In this document: piece by piece, positions 18,932 to 28,203 of the stretch
Numbering within the stretch: the first letter of the stretch is position 1
Layout of the letters: each line of letters starts with the position of its first letter
Assembly: GCA_023436065.1 (NCBI GenBank)
Contig: JAEZKU010000030.1
Coordinates: 62,001 to 126,000, forward strand
From: Bacillota bacterium
Lineage (GTDB): Bacteria > Bacillota > Clostridia > Lachnospirales > Lachnospiraceae
Reading direction: 5' to 3'
Length of the DNA stretch: 64,000 bases
The notes under the pieces: generated by a model
Database searches by the model: none
What the model was told of the DNA's origin: nothing
Seen by the model: the letters and a program-made list of their open reading frames with translations, nothing else
Position numbers and translations under genes: made by a program

Positions 18932-18978
18932 TACTGCTACATGGTATATCCAACCTGTGGGGATCATTTCTGTCTCAG

Positions 18979-19719
18979 TTACGCACAAGACCCTCCGTTA
19001 CTCTTTGGTAACGGGGGTCTTGATCTTTTATACTGTTTCTTCGCATAACGGATTACTATGGAAACAAGTATCATTACAGTCCAGATTCCAAATACGATTA
19101 ACATATTACTGTAGTTTTCTGAATTGTCTGCCATGAAGTTCCAAACCATATGAAATACGATCAATGGCAGAATGCTATCTATCATCTCATAGGTTATGGC
19201 AAATATGACTCCATACAGGAATATCAGAAGGAAGAAAGTGATCGAAAGCTGTTCACTGCTAATAAAGTGAATGGCTGAAAAAGCAGTTGCCGAAATGATA
19301 ATCCAATATTTCTTATTCAGACTATGTAGCTTGAATCTGATATAAGCACGAAAGAAAAGTTCTTCTGCTACAGCTACCAGAGAATAATATCCCAACCAGC
19401 CAAAGTTTATATTTCCTCCCATGAGGTTTTGAAGGAAACACTGGTCAAATACAGCCGGTATTATAGCGATTACGAAAAATAATAATGAAATTAAAATATT
19501 TTGATTATTTATTCTCCAATTCAAACGGTTCTTATCGATAGCAAAGAAGGAAAAACTAAGGCATATTAAAATTGAAAGAAAGGGTATTAATCTTGAAATG
19601 ATTCCGCCTTGGATGCCAAACACCTTCAGGAAAAACATGATTGCGAACATTAGGATGATCATCATAATTTCCAGTAAAGCGATGAAAGTAATTTTTTTGA
19701 GGATGATTCTATTATCCAT
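18979..19719 (-). CDS. CPBP family intramembrane metalloprotease
   Basis: A 246-residue protein with about seven to eight hydrophobic helices. It carries the Abi/CPBP motifs: EELFFR (about 121) with the adjacent glutamates, a His in 'SAIHFISSE' and FHMVWNF near 215. Such Rce1-like proteases act inside membranes, often in bacteriocin self-immunity or peptide maturation, but the substrate here is unknown. The ATG follows AAGGAG by eight bases on the minus strand. Its last dozen codons are formed by the convergent terminator hairpin, giving an odd Pro/Ser/Gly-rich tail 'SRPPLPKSNGGSCA', so the native end may have been replaced. Confidence 0.82.
   Translation of the reverse strand: MDNRIILKKITFIALLEIMMIILMFAIMFFLKVFGIQGGIISRLIPFLSILICLSFSFFAIDKNRLNWRINNQNILISLLFFVIAIIPAVFDQCFLQNLMGGNINFGWLGYYSLVAVAEELFFRAYIRFKLHSLNKKYWIIISATAFSAIHFISSEQLSITFFLLIFLYGVIFAITYEMIDSILPLIVFHMVWNFMADNSENYSNMLIVFGIWTVMILVSIVIRYAKKQYKRSRPPLPKSNGGSCA
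18986..19028 (+). terminator. Terminator between the oxidase and CPBP genes
   Basis: CAAGACCCTCCGTTAC (18986-19001) pairs, with one mismatch, with GTAACGGGGGTCTTG (19008-19022), then GATCTTTT. It serves the plus-strand oxidase gene and lies inside the 3' end of the convergent CPBP gene. Confidence 0.7.
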
Positions 19720-19808
19720 AAAATAAGCTCCTTTTCGAGAGATTTACTAATATTTGTAACGAGATAGAAGGAAAAAATCTTCAATAATTACGAACAAGGC
19801 ACATCAAG

Positions 19809-19841
19809 AAACCCCCGTTACTCTATAGCAACGGGGGTTTT
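19809..19841 (-). terminator. Terminator after the aldo/keto reductase gene
   Basis: AAACCCCCGTT and AACGGGGGTTT arms (19809-19819 and 19830-19840) flank a ten-base loop, with short T-runs on both strands. It lies 38 bases past the reductase stop on the minus strand. The arm sequence recurs at 18986 and 28266. Confidence 0.75.
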
Positions 19842-19878
19842 ACTAAATGTAGGGGGATTGTTGTTTATATTTAAGAAA

Positions 19879-20865
19879 TTAATTAATACTCTTTAGGATC
19901 TTATCGATTTCCATTAGCTGCTCTTGTGTCAGAGGGCCAAATTCTATGGATTTAGCATTTTCCTTAATCTGTTCTATGTTTTTGAAGCCCGGAATCGGGA
20001 TGGTAACCTCACTCTTTGCCCAAAGATAAGCGAGGGAGCCCTGAACCAGAGTCCTTCCTCCGCTCGTTAAGATATCACGGATTGCATCCAGTTTATCGAG
20101 AGCTACGGAATTTGGTTTGCCATCCTTGAATACGGCTTCAGTCCAAGCATGACCGGCTCCGCGGACATCTTCTTTACCTATAACAGTATCTTTCTTAAAC
20201 TTACCACTTAAGAAGCCCATCGCTAAGGGACTACGATTGATGCTGGCAAGTCCTTTCTCCTCGCATAGCTTAAGAATCTTCTCATTACCCCCAAGAATAT
20301 TCAACTCATGCTGGATGGCACTACAGTATTGCTGCTCTGCAAATAATTTTGCACCGCCTGTCAGATCTGTACTCCAGCCATAGGTTCTGATTTTTCCTTT
20401 GGAAACAAGGTTATCCAAGGTTTGGATTACGGACTCAATTTCTGAGAGTCCGATTTCCCATACATGAAGCTGATAGAGGTCGATATAGTCAGTCTGAAGA
20501 CGTCTCAGGGAAGCCTCGCAGGCCCTCTCTATATAGGCCGGAGTTATATTGTAGCCCTGCAGAGTCTTTGTTGCTTCATTACCGAGGTAACCAAACTTGG
20601 TGGCGAGTACGACTTGAGATCTGCGGCCCTTGATAGCTTCTCCGACCAGCTGTTCGCTATGCCCGATACCATAGGCGTCTGAGGTATCAATAAAATTAAT
20701 TCCTAAATCCAGTGCAGTTTGGATTGCTGCTATTGACACAGTATCATCAGTCTCGCCGTAACCATCGATTTTACCGTCCAAGTAAAATTGACCGCCGATT
20801 GCCCAACTGCCCAATCCCATAGGGCTTACTTTAATCCCTGATCTCCCTAAAAGTCTTTGTTCCAT
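19879..20865 (-). CDS. Aldo/keto reductase
   Basis: NAD(P)H-dependent reductase of aldehydes or ketones, cytosolic, 328 residues and a TIM barrel. Catalytic residues are visible as 'FIDTSDAYGIGHSE' (Asp and Tyr near 60), Lys in 'ATKFGY' and His in 'LYQLHVWE'. The C-terminal cofactor part has 'IPIPGFKNIEQIKENA'. The substrate cannot be deduced. The TetR gene follows upstream on the same strand with a palindromic site, CTACCATTTGGTAG (20902-20915), between them, so it is probably repressed by that regulator. Confidence 0.9.
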   Translation of the reverse strand: MEQRLLGRSGIKVSPMGLGSWAIGGQFYLDGKIDGYGETDDTVSIAAIQTALDLGINFIDTSDAYGIGHSEQLVGEAIKGRRSQVVLATKFGYLGNEATKTLQGYNITPAYIERACEASLRRLQTDYIDLYQLHVWEIGLSEIESVIQTLDNLVSKGKIRTYGWSTDLTGGAKLFAEQQYCSAIQHELNILGGNEKILKLCEEKGLASINRSPLAMGFLSGKFKKDTVIGKEDVRGAGHAWTEAVFKDGKPNSVALDKLDAIRDILTSGGRTLVQGSLAYLWAKSEVTIPIPGFKNIEQIKENAKSIEFGPLTQEQLMEIDKILKSIN

Positions 20866-20901
20866 AATAAATCCTCCTTAATAAATAATATTGTTAACTA
20901 C

Positions 20902-20915
20902 CTACCATTTGGTAG
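20902..20915. promoter_or_regulatory. Candidate TetR operator before the aldo/keto reductase
   Basis: Perfect palindrome CTACCATTTGGTAG located between the TetR gene end and the reductase start. It shares the half site TTGGTAG with the site upstream of the tetR-type gene. Confidence 0.5.
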
Positions 20916-20941
20916 AATATTAAGTTTAAAATAAAAGGTAT

Positions 20942-21535
20942 TTACATACCTTTTATCCCGTTCCATAAAACCTCAAAGCTGTTATCCATATCCAGGAGAG
21001 CCTGCTCCATGTCCATTAGTCCTGACGATAAATCGATACAGGTTAATATATAATAATAAGTATTTGCCATATGACTTGGATCCATTGGTCGAAGTTCCTT
21101 ATGCTTTATGCCATTCTCCATGATTTCGGTCAGATCAGCGACGAATTCTTTCTTACTTTCTGAAGTTATTGCAATAATTTCTTCTCTTAGATTAGAAGGT
21201 GGTAAGTAATAGATCCGGTTCCAGAAATCCATTTCCGGATTATCCAGATTATATTCCAGATATTCTTTATAAATAGCTTTTAGTCGCTCTTTGCATGATA
21301 AATCCTTGTATCCCGTTACGATCGCTTTCATCTTATCCGTGTATTTTTGTATAATATCATGAAACAGCTCCCGAAAGATTTCTTCCTTACTCTTAAAATG
21401 AAAGTAAAGAGAGGCTTTATTAATACCAACTTCAGCAGCGATCTTATCCATACGTGCACCTTCAAATCCATGTACAGCAAAGATCTTTAATGCGGCTTGA
21501 AAGATTCTTTCCCTAGTAATGATACCTTGACCCAT
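20942..21535 (-). CDS. TetR family transcriptional regulator
   Basis: A 197-residue repressor. The N-terminal helix-turn-helix is at about 10-55 ('FAVHGFEGARMDKIAAEVGINKASLYFHFKSKEE' when read in parts), and a helical ligand-binding domain with no recognised ligand follows. It is upstream of the aldo/keto reductase on the same strand with 76 bases between, and palindromic sites sharing TTGGTAG flank it on both sides, which fits autoregulation and control of the reductase. Confidence 0.9.
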   Translation of the reverse strand: MGQGIITRERIFQAALKIFAVHGFEGARMDKIAAEVGINKASLYFHFKSKEEIFRELFHDIIQKYTDKMKAIVTGYKDLSCKERLKAIYKEYLEYNLDNPEMDFWNRIYYLPPSNLREEIIAITSESKKEFVADLTEIMENGIKHKELRPMDPSHMANTYYYILTCIDLSSGLMDMEQALLDMDNSFEVLWNGIKGM

Positions 21536-21562
21536 ATAATAGCCTCCAAAAGAGAAGTATAA

Positions 21563-21576
21563 ACCAAACGGTTGGT
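21563..21576. promoter_or_regulatory. Candidate TetR operator before the tetR-type gene
   Basis: Inverted repeat ACCAAACGGTTGGT about 28 bases upstream of the regulator's start codon; half site TTGGTAG is shared with 20902-20915. Confidence 0.5.
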
Positions 21577-21616
21577 AGATAAATCTTAACAGAATCTTTT
21601 TACTATGTCAATAGTG

Positions 21617-22726
21617 TTAATGAAAAATGTCCCAAAATCCGTTTTCTGCAGGTTCATTTGGTAACACAGAGGAATAAACTTTAGCTCCTACAGCTCCATT
21701 CAGGCGAAAGGTTCTCCAGGGATTCACGTTAGGCGAACCAAAGCATATTTCGGCGGATGTATCCATTGGATCAAATACTAACGACCATAAGGTTCCCATG
21801 CCATCTGCATAATGATGACAGCAGATACCATCCGGGATCTTTGCTGACAATATCTTTTTGAGTTCTTCCTTTGTTACCTTTGGTAATGAAGCTTCTATCC
21901 AGGATTTAATAGCATCATATCTTGTGATGGAGTGCTTCGTTACAGGGAATCCAAGCATCTTCATATAAGGAATAGTATAGTGATTGGTTGAAAATAAGTA
22001 TTTTTCAACCTTCGCTTTCCCTGCAAATTTGGTTGCTTTTTTTGAAGCGGCGGTTTCGATTAATACAGAATCACCAAAACGATCGGATATCATAAAATTT
22101 CTGTAGTCTGCTATTTTTAAAGCATCTATGTAAGTAACTGCTTCTTTTATGGTCTGGCATCGGTTTAGGATAGAGCGAACAATGAATGGAAAAACAAAGC
22201 CTTCTTCTCTATAATCGGGATTGATCACACCGGCAGATGTAGTAACACAAAGTCCGTGTTCATTCATTCCATCAAAACGGCCAAAGATTTGACAACCGAA
22301 GCCTATTTGCTTATACTGTCCTTTAATATGAGTTTCTATCAACATCGGTTTATCATACCAACCAAAGTCATAATTCCTGCCCAGATAGGAATGACCGTTA
22401 TCAGTTACCTGCGGGGTTAATGATATATGACTGCAAGTACAGGAGACATTTTGTAAATAGACAAAATAATATACCACATCCTTTACATTTACTTTTACAG
22501 CATCAGCAAAGCCCTTCATTTCTTCATTCAGTCCCGGGCTCAACTCATCAAATAGTCTATACACCTTTGACAGCTGTTGTTCTGTGAGCTTATTGCCAAC
22601 AAAAGGCTCTGACATAAACTGAATGAATTCCTTATCCTGCTTGAACATTTCACCGAGCTGCCTTCCCGCTTCATACGGGGAGCCTTCTACGACACAATGC
22701 TTAAACTCCATTACCTTATGATCCAT
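21617..22726 (-). CDS. C45-family acyltransferase/amidohydrolase (linear amide C-N hydrolase fold)
   Basis: A 369-residue Ntn-hydrolase related to peptidase C45 and acyl-CoA:6-aminopenicillanate acyltransferase. The likely nucleophile is a Cys in 'NVSCTCSHISL' near residue 108; the 'GHSYLGRNYDFG' strand and 'ETHIKGQ' follow. Family members cleave amide bonds in N-acyl amino acids, penicillins or bile-acid-like molecules, sometimes after self-cleavage before the Cys. There is no signal peptide. The neighbouring genes do not indicate a substrate. The stop lies 81 bases from the tetR-type gene start. Confidence 0.78.
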   Translation of the reverse strand: MDHKVMEFKHCVVEGSPYEAGRQLGEMFKQDKEFIQFMSEPFVGNKLTEQQLSKVYRLFDELSPGLNEEMKGFADAVKVNVKDVVYYFVYLQNVSCTCSHISLTPQVTDNGHSYLGRNYDFGWYDKPMLIETHIKGQYKQIGFGCQIFGRFDGMNEHGLCVTTSAGVINPDYREEGFVFPFIVRSILNRCQTIKEAVTYIDALKIADYRNFMISDRFGDSVLIETAASKKATKFAGKAKVEKYLFSTNHYTIPYMKMLGFPVTKHSITRYDAIKSWIEASLPKVTKEELKKILSAKIPDGICCHHYADGMGTLWSLVFDPMDTSAEICFGSPNVNPWRTFRLNGAVGAKVYSSVLPNEPAENGFWDIFH

Positions 22727-22922
22727 AGATTACCTCCGAATAATTGATGAATGAAGTATACATAAAACAGGAACTGTTTTTTTGATGTTCTTTACCAAGT
22801 TGATATGAAAGGTCCTTCAAAAAATGGTAAAAGACATCAAAACTCAATCCTATAAATGGGTGTATAATAGATGTGGATATGCATAGGAGAATCAGGACTT
22901 ACCATGTTGGAGGTTTATGTAG

Positions 22923-23768
22923 ATGAATTACTGCGAAAATATTCAGAAATCAATTGATTATATTGAAGATAATATCAAAGAGGATATCGATATCAATAGG
23001 GTGGTTCAGCAATCAGGGTATTCGACTACTCATTTTTATCGTATCTTTCAGGCTTTGATGGGAGAAGCCATTAAAGAATACATCATAAAGAGAAAATTGA
23101 GCAATGCAGCGATCGAATTGGCGGTTACGAAAAAACGTCTAATAGAAATTGCGATCGATTATGGATTTAATTCGCAGGAGGTATTCACCAGGGCCTTCAC
23201 GAAGTTGTTTCATATTACTCCGGGAAGATATAGAAAAATAAAAAGTAGTATTGTATTATATGAAAAAATCAATGCATACCAGAAATTAATGGATCATATA
23301 GGGGATGTGTTAATCCCTAAAATCGTTCTTGAAAAGGAATTTAAGATAGTAGGAATGAAGAAGACCGTCAAGCCCGGGAGTGCGTCAATACGAAGTCTTT
23401 GGGATGATTTTAGTACTAGAAAATGTGAGATAGCAAATACCATGACGAAGGAAGATATCTTGGGGATCTGTGAATACATGCCGGACATCACGGATGAAAG
23501 CGAATTTGAATACTTAGCCGGAGTAGAGGTTGCAGACTTTACTCATATTCCGGAGGGTATGATAACGAAGACGATCCCTCTCTCAAAATATGCTGTATTT
23601 ACTCACAAGGGAAAGATGAGTGAACTAAAAGCAACCTATGAAAATATCTATGGCAGGTGGCTGCCCTTATCAGGAATTAAATTGGCAGAAGCGGATACGA
23701 TTGAAATATACTCACTTAAGAATAATCAAGAGAGTACATTGGATATTTATATACCTTTACAACTATAA
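22923..23768 (+). CDS. AraC-family regulator with GyrI-like ligand domain
   Basis: A 281-residue protein with two AraC helix-turn-helix units at the N-terminus (about 8-105, 'DINRVVQQSGYSTTHFYRIF' and 'LIEIAIDYGFNSQEVFTRAF'). A GyrI-like effector-binding domain follows from about 125, ending 'TLDIYIPLQL'. This Rob/SoxS-like order is typical of regulators that bind small hydrophobic compounds. The ATG follows GGAGG by nine bases. It is divergent from the C45 hydrolase gene, whose start is 196 bases away, so that gene is a plausible target. Confidence 0.88.
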   Translation: MNYCENIQKSIDYIEDNIKEDIDINRVVQQSGYSTTHFYRIFQALMGEAIKEYIIKRKLSNAAIELAVTKKRLIEIAIDYGFNSQEVFTRAFTKLFHITPGRYRKIKSSIVLYEKINAYQKLMDHIGDVLIPKIVLEKEFKIVGMKKTVKPGSASIRSLWDDFSTRKCEIANTMTKEDILGICEYMPDITDESEFEYLAGVEVADFTHIPEGMITKTIPLSKYAVFTHKGKMSELKATYENIYGRWLPLSGIKLAEADTIEIYSLKNNQESTLDIYIPLQL

Positions 23769-23782
23769 TGAGCAATACGAAG

Positions 23783-25177
23783 CTACTCCTTGTAAATGAT
23801 CACAGGAGTTCCTTCCTCAATATTCTCAAAAACAGTCCTTGCCAAATATAAAGGGGCATTTACACATCCATGGGTTCCGTTTCTTAAATAGATCTCTCCG
23901 CCAAAACGGTATCTCCAGGAGGCATCATGTAAACCTATGTTGCCGAAAAAGGGCATCCAATAGGTGACCTTAGCTTCGTATCCAGGACCCTTTAAAGTTG
24001 CTTCCTTTTGCTTGTAATTAACCATGAAGACGCCAAGAACGGTAGCATTGCCTCTGTTTGGATTCCCGGTAACTACAGCTCCCTGGACTAACATTTTTCC
24101 GTCCTTATAGAACCATAATCTCTGCTTGGTGATATTGATTTCTACATAGGTATTCCCTATTTCGTTGCCTTCTCTGGAAAAAGCCTTTTGTAAATAGGCC
24201 GGCTCTTTTGTCATGACATGTTCTTTTCTTATATGACTGACTAATGCCTTTGTTTCAGCATCACGGTCAATTTTCCAACCATAAAGTCCACCCTGCAATT
24301 CAACCTTCTTACCGGTTGACGATTGAAATTCTCTGATAATCCCAACAGTGTCGTATTTTTTGCTCAATTCTTTGATATAAGCTGCAACCTCTTTGTTACT
24401 GATCTCAACCTCTAACTCATCATTGACACTTAGCCATTGATGAATGGTGGCTCCATCTAATTGCTCAGTAACAGTTCCAAATTGATAGGTTATTTTAGTT
24501 GATACATATTTATTTAACCGATTGATTGTATTTGTGGTTTTTTTCGAGCTTACGGTATACTTTGGGTTCTCGTAACAAGACATGAAGTTTAAGTCTAAGG
24601 TACGTCTTCCCTCGGCTATGTATTGAATGATTATTTTTTCAAAGCGTACTCTGTTGATTTTATTACCGTACCTCTCCGGTACGATTATATAGGAGCCCTC
24701 CATGTATTTGAAATCCACATTACGGGGTTCTTCAATCTGTTCGTTTAGGCATCTTAAGCTGTTAATCTTGTTACCTAACAGAGTATCGTCATAATCATAC
24801 AGGTCATCAATATAATACCTTCTGCTTCTACATAATGAGCTGATCCATGTAAATGGGTTTTGCATGCGATAAACCCGGGACAGGGAATTGGTCTTGTGAT
24901 GACTCATTTTGATATCCTGACCGGTGATTACTTCAGTTGATTCATTTCGTTCAATTAAAAGCAGCTCATACTTCTTAATATAATCATTTATGATATTTGA
25001 CAGATCCCGGTGAGCCCTCAAGGATACATTGATACCGTTTATTTCAGTATGAAAAAGGAAATGGCTTGAAAAATATAAGGACATCAGAAGATAGATACCG
25101 AGGAAGGAGCCTGATATTATTAAAAGGTTTCTTTTAATTTTTCTTTTACTATACAACATGATTCTGACTTGCTTCAT
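23783..25177 (-). CDS. L,D-transpeptidase with VanW/PG-binding-type domain
   Basis: A membrane-anchored enzyme that makes 3-3 cross-links in peptidoglycan, or attaches proteins to it. The 464-residue protein has one membrane segment (about 17-37), a long extracytoplasmic region resembling the peptidoglycan-binding domain seen before YkuD domains (about 50-330), and a C-terminal YkuD domain. The catalytic motif HGCVNAP is near 437, with the His in 'GNIGLHDASW' upstream. ATG 25177 is chosen because AGAAGG lies ten bases ahead; upstream in-frame ATGs would add 42 residues without a ribosome site. L,D-transpeptidases resist most penicillins, which is notable given two BlaI/BlaR-like systems nearby. 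Confidence 0.9.
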   Translation of the reverse strand: MKQVRIMLYSKRKIKRNLLIISGSFLGIYLLMSLYFSSHFLFHTEINGINVSLRAHRDLSNIINDYIKKYELLLIERNESTEVITGQDIKMSHHKTNSLSRVYRMQNPFTWISSLCRSRRYYIDDLYDYDDTLLGNKINSLRCLNEQIEEPRNVDFKYMEGSYIIVPERYGNKINRVRFEKIIIQYIAEGRRTLDLNFMSCYENPKYTVSSKKTTNTINRLNKYVSTKITYQFGTVTEQLDGATIHQWLSVNDELEVEISNKEVAAYIKELSKKYDTVGIIREFQSSTGKKVELQGGLYGWKIDRDAETKALVSHIRKEHVMTKEPAYLQKAFSREGNEIGNTYVEINITKQRLWFYKDGKMLVQGAVVTGNPNRGNATVLGVFMVNYKQKEATLKGPGYEAKVTYWMPFFGNIGLHDASWRYRFGGEIYLRNGTHGCVNAPLYLARTVFENIEEGTPVIIYKE

Positions 25178-25398
25178 AACAATGTACCTTCTAAGAATTA
25201 ATGATAACCACAGCATCCTATGCCAGTACTTCGATTTATATAACCGGTTATCACATGTTATTTCAGTCGATATAATATTACTACGAAGAGGTGAATCAAA
25301 CATGAATAATTACAGAGGCTTCTGGATCGCAATCGATGTGGAGGAATGATAGCTTGCTCGAATATGCGAGCATTGTACCACAAACATGATATGCAAGG

Positions 25399-25440
25399 AG
25401 AAAACGGACCTGTCATACTGATATGACAGATCCGTTTTCT
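25399..25440. terminator. Bidirectional terminator after the lipoprotein hydrolase
   Basis: AGAAAACGGA and CTGTCAT arms pair with ATGACAG and TCCGTTTTCT around a short loop; runs of A on one side and T on the other suit both strands. It lies about 60 bases past the hydrolase stop. Confidence 0.75.
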
Positions 25441-25501
25441 AATGGATTCATTCTATTTACCAGGCATCCGGTATTTAGCCATAGGCCATTCATCATTATT
25501 T

Positions 25502-26617
25502 TTACTGCAGCCAGCTCTTTATATCATTAAACAGCTGGTCGCTTTGCTCTTTACTTTCGGGTCCATGGCCCATAGTAGGATATTCAATATATTTCAGATT
25601 GGCTTTGCCTGCTGTTTGGAACTCAGACTCGACAGCTCTTGCAGTTTCAACCGGACTGCTGGTATCTTCTGCACCATGCAGCAATAGAAACGGTATATTG
25701 ATAGTTCGGTAATCCTCCATAGGATTATATTTTAGAAAGCCATACCACATTTTATATGGAAATCCAAAATACTGCATTTCCACTGAATCGGGGTTCTGTA
25801 TAATATCCGGATATACCTCTTCGATGGCAGCATAGCCTTCTTTAAATCCTGGCTCCATAGGAAGCTTCGAGTCTTTTAAAATCATGAATTCCTCATATTG
25901 CGACAAGCCTCCTGAACCCAGTGCGATCAGTCTTGTAACAGCATCCTTATTCTTTAGCTGTGAATATACCCTTGGCAGTATATGTCCGCCTTGCGATATA
26001 CCGAATATTATGATTTCTTTATAGTCTTTATTGCTGTTATCTAAAAAGGTATCAATTACAGATACACTACTGCTTACCCGGTTGTCAAAGGTATAATTAT
26101 TGATTACTGCCGGATCATTGAAGTGATCTCCTCCCATTGTAATATTCACATTATCTAAGGTTAGGAAGTCATAATTCGGAAAATGCTTTTTGGCAAAACT
26201 GTAGGGATTTCCACCTCTGATCCACTTACCTCCTTCTTTCACTCCCATTACAGATTGACAACCGCTTCCTTCAAGATAAATCATAAGGGTATCTGAGTCT
26301 TCTCTGACCAGTGAATAGTAATTTACAAAGTTATTATCCCCCAGTTTGATCTGCTCCTGGTTCCAGGCTTGATAAAACTCATCCATTTCCTTGCTTTTAT
26401 CAGGAGACGCTTCAGCACCGTTACTCTGATCTGCAGTACTTTGTGGGGCTTCACTGCTTGAAGTCTCTTGTGCATGATCCGTCGCAGTATTACTGTTATC
26501 AGGAGATGTAGTATAATTGCTTTCTATGGTATCTGTGTTTATACATCCGACTAATGTTACAAGTAAAACAATGAGCAGCAAAATTATTCTTATATTCTTA
26601 AATCGCTTATTCTTCAA
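25502..26617 (-). CDS. Lipoprotein with alpha/beta-hydrolase domain
   Basis: A 371-residue exported lipoprotein. The signal sequence ends in the lipobox LVGC (Cys near 25), followed by a Ser/Thr/Glu-rich linker of about 60 residues. An alpha/beta-hydrolase fold follows: nucleophile Ser in GISQGG (about 207), acidic residue in 'LLLHGAEDTS' and His in 'TMGHGPES'. It starts at TTG 26617, since no ATG is available before the signal sequence; AAAGGA lies 11 bases ahead. The gene is 21 bases after the M56 protease gene on the same strand, so it is probably in the blaI operon. Esterase activity is inferred; no link to beta-lactams is shown. Confidence 0.8.
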   Translation of the reverse strand: MKNKRFKNIRIILLLIVLLVTLVGCINTDTIESNYTTSPDNSNTATDHAQETSSSEAPQSTADQSNGAEASPDKSKEMDEFYQAWNQEQIKLGDNNFVNYYSLVREDSDTLMIYLEGSGCQSVMGVKEGGKWIRGGNPYSFAKKHFPNYDFLTLDNVNITMGGDHFNDPAVINNYTFDNRVSSSVSVIDTFLDNSNKDYKEIIIFGISQGGHILPRVYSQLKNKDAVTRLIALGSGGLSQYEEFMILKDSKLPMEPGFKEGYAAIEEVYPDIIQNPDSVEMQYFGFPYKMWYGFLKYNPMEDYRTINIPFLLLHGAEDTSSPVETARAVESEFQTAGKANLKYIEYPTMGHGPESKEQSDQLFNDIKSWLQ

Positions 26618-26638
26618 TTCATTACTTTTCCTTTCGTC

Positions 26639-27754
26639 CTAGTTTCCATTGATAATAATTTGCTCTTCGTCAACATGTTGCTGCATACTTCCGTTGCTGT
26701 CAAGGATTGTGGATTCGCTTCTTGTTATGGATTTGATGATCACTCCATGCCTGTTGTTATTGTCCGTAGCAGTTACACTTTCAGTAAATAATGAACTTAC
26801 AGTCATGGTGACAAATACCACTAAACTGAGCAATAAGACCCCGGTTTTTTTTCTTCCGGTATCCATAATAGAAAAAATTCTCTTCTTAAGATCTTTCTTA
26901 CCTCCATAAAAATAACTGGAGAATACTGTTTGCTTTCTTGATTGATTTTTGATCACACCGATAACAGCATTACTGTACTGTTGCCGTGCCATGACATGTT
27001 TGTCCTTTATAACCTCAGCATCGCAGGAAATTTCACAAAGGGCTGCAATTTCTTTTGCCATGATATAAACCAAAGGATTGAACCAATGGATCGCTGTCGC
27101 AAACAACACCAGGCTTTTATACCACAAATCCTTGCGTTTATAATGCACCAGCTCATGCCCAAGTATAAAATCCAGTTCATATGCAGGCATAGCTACAGAA
27201 GGCAGAAGAATCACAGGATGAATAAACCCAAGCATCATTGGGCTTGAGATAAATGGGCAGATTTTAACTATTGCTTGCCCGGATATTTTAAGCTTACCCT
27301 GTAACTGCTTTATCAGATCAAGCGTTAGTGGATCTGTGACCTCTTCACCCCACCGATTTACCAAGATAAGAAAGCGGTAATGCCTGATTACGTGATAAGC
27401 AATAAATACAATAACACCGATAAGCCAGATAGTGCCTGCGATCTGATACAATGAGATGTCAGACCAGGCCTGAGGCATAATTTCATGTTGAGAGCCGGAG
27501 GTGATAACCGATCCAAAGCTGCCAAGTATATTATTCTGTAGATAGGACAGGATGGAGGATGGTAGCTTCATGTAAGGAAACTTAAAATGAGGTCTGACAG
27601 GGATAGTAAATCCGAGAACTATAATGAGCCACGTATAATAACACCATTTTGCAGCGTATCGTTTCGCCAGTAATGGAGTCGCAAAAATATAAGCAAGTGC
27701 AATAATCGACATGCTGAAAGAGCATTGAAGCAATGAAGTTAAAATATATTGCAT
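26639..27754 (-). CDS. M56 (BlaR1/MecR1-type) membrane metalloprotease lacking a sensor domain
   Basis: A 371-residue protein with four membrane helices in the first 125 and around 300 residues. It has the gluzincin site HELVH (about 206) followed by 'ALCEISCDAEV' with the third ligand Glu. In BlaR1 this protease domain leads to cleavage of BlaI after a C-terminal penicillin-binding domain senses drug. Here the chain stops soon after the last helix (about 315), with a short tail, so the usual sensor domain is missing. It is adjacent to a blaI-type gene. The trigger may be a partner protein, perhaps the following lipoprotein; this is inference. Confidence 0.88.
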   Translation of the reverse strand: MQYILTSLLQCSFSMSIIALAYIFATPLLAKRYAAKWCYYTWLIIVLGFTIPVRPHFKFPYMKLPSSILSYLQNNILGSFGSVITSGSQHEIMPQAWSDISLYQIAGTIWLIGVIVFIAYHVIRHYRFLILVNRWGEEVTDPLTLDLIKQLQGKLKISGQAIVKICPFISSPMMLGFIHPVILLPSVAMPAYELDFILGHELVHYKRKDLWYKSLVLFATAIHWFNPLVYIMAKEIAALCEISCDAEVIKDKHVMARQQYSNAVIGVIKNQSRKQTVFSSYFYGGKKDLKKRIFSIMDTGRKKTGVLLLSLVVFVTMTVSSLFTESVTATDNNNRHGVIIKSITRSESTILDSNGSMQQHVDEEQIIINGN

Positions 27755-27784
27755 ATGAATAATTCTACCTTCCTTTTCATATTC

Positions 27785-28165
27785 TCACTGATTCTTAAAT
27801 TCCTTAAGCCATTTTTCTACCTCTGCTATATCCTGGTCACTGATCCGCTTTCCGCCATACAATGTATTCATGAAGCTGAGAAATGAATTCTCATGGTAAT
27901 TTTTCAGAAAATCACCTGTCTCAAAGCGAAGATAATCTTCTTTGGATACCAGTGGAAAGTAGATGCGTTCTTTTCCATTTTTCTCTGTTGTTAAAAATCC
28001 TCTCTCTACCAGGCGTAGCATAAGAGAAATGACGGTAGGTGCTTTCCAACCCCGCATATTTCCCAGCTGCTCCATAATCATGTTGGTTGTAATCGGTGGT
28101 TCGTTTGCCCATACCACTTTCATAATCTCGAATTCTGTGTCGGGTAGTTTTTTTATTTTACTCAT
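27785..28165 (-). CDS. blaI: BlaI/MecI-family repressor (first copy)
   Basis: A 126-residue winged-helix repressor starting 'MSKIKKLPDTEFEIMKVVW', with the recognition helix region 'RGWKAPTVISLMLRLVERG' and a C-terminal dimer part. The ATG is nine bases after AAGGAG. BlaI repressors are inactivated by cleavage by the neighbouring M56 protease; the usual cleavage region is in the C-terminal third. Its promoter carries two palindromes of a TAGACAA-TGT type, different from the TATTACA type of the second blaI at 35411, so the two regulators may be specific for different sites. Confidence 0.92.
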   Translation of the reverse strand: MSKIKKLPDTEFEIMKVVWANEPPITTNMIMEQLGNMRGWKAPTVISLMLRLVERGFLTTEKNGKERIYFPLVSKEDYLRFETGDFLKNYHENSFLSFMNTLYGGKRISDQDIAEVEKWLKEFKNQ

Positions 28166-28183
28166 AAGTTGGTTCTCCTTAAT

Positions 28184-28197
28184 TTGACAATTGTCTA
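28184..28197. promoter_or_regulatory. BlaI-type operator 1 (first system)
   Basis: TTGACAATTGTCTA contains the perfect palindrome GACAATTGTC (28186-28195). It lies between the blaI promoter -10 and the start codon. Confidence 0.6.
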
Positions 28198-28203
28198 TTT
28201 GAT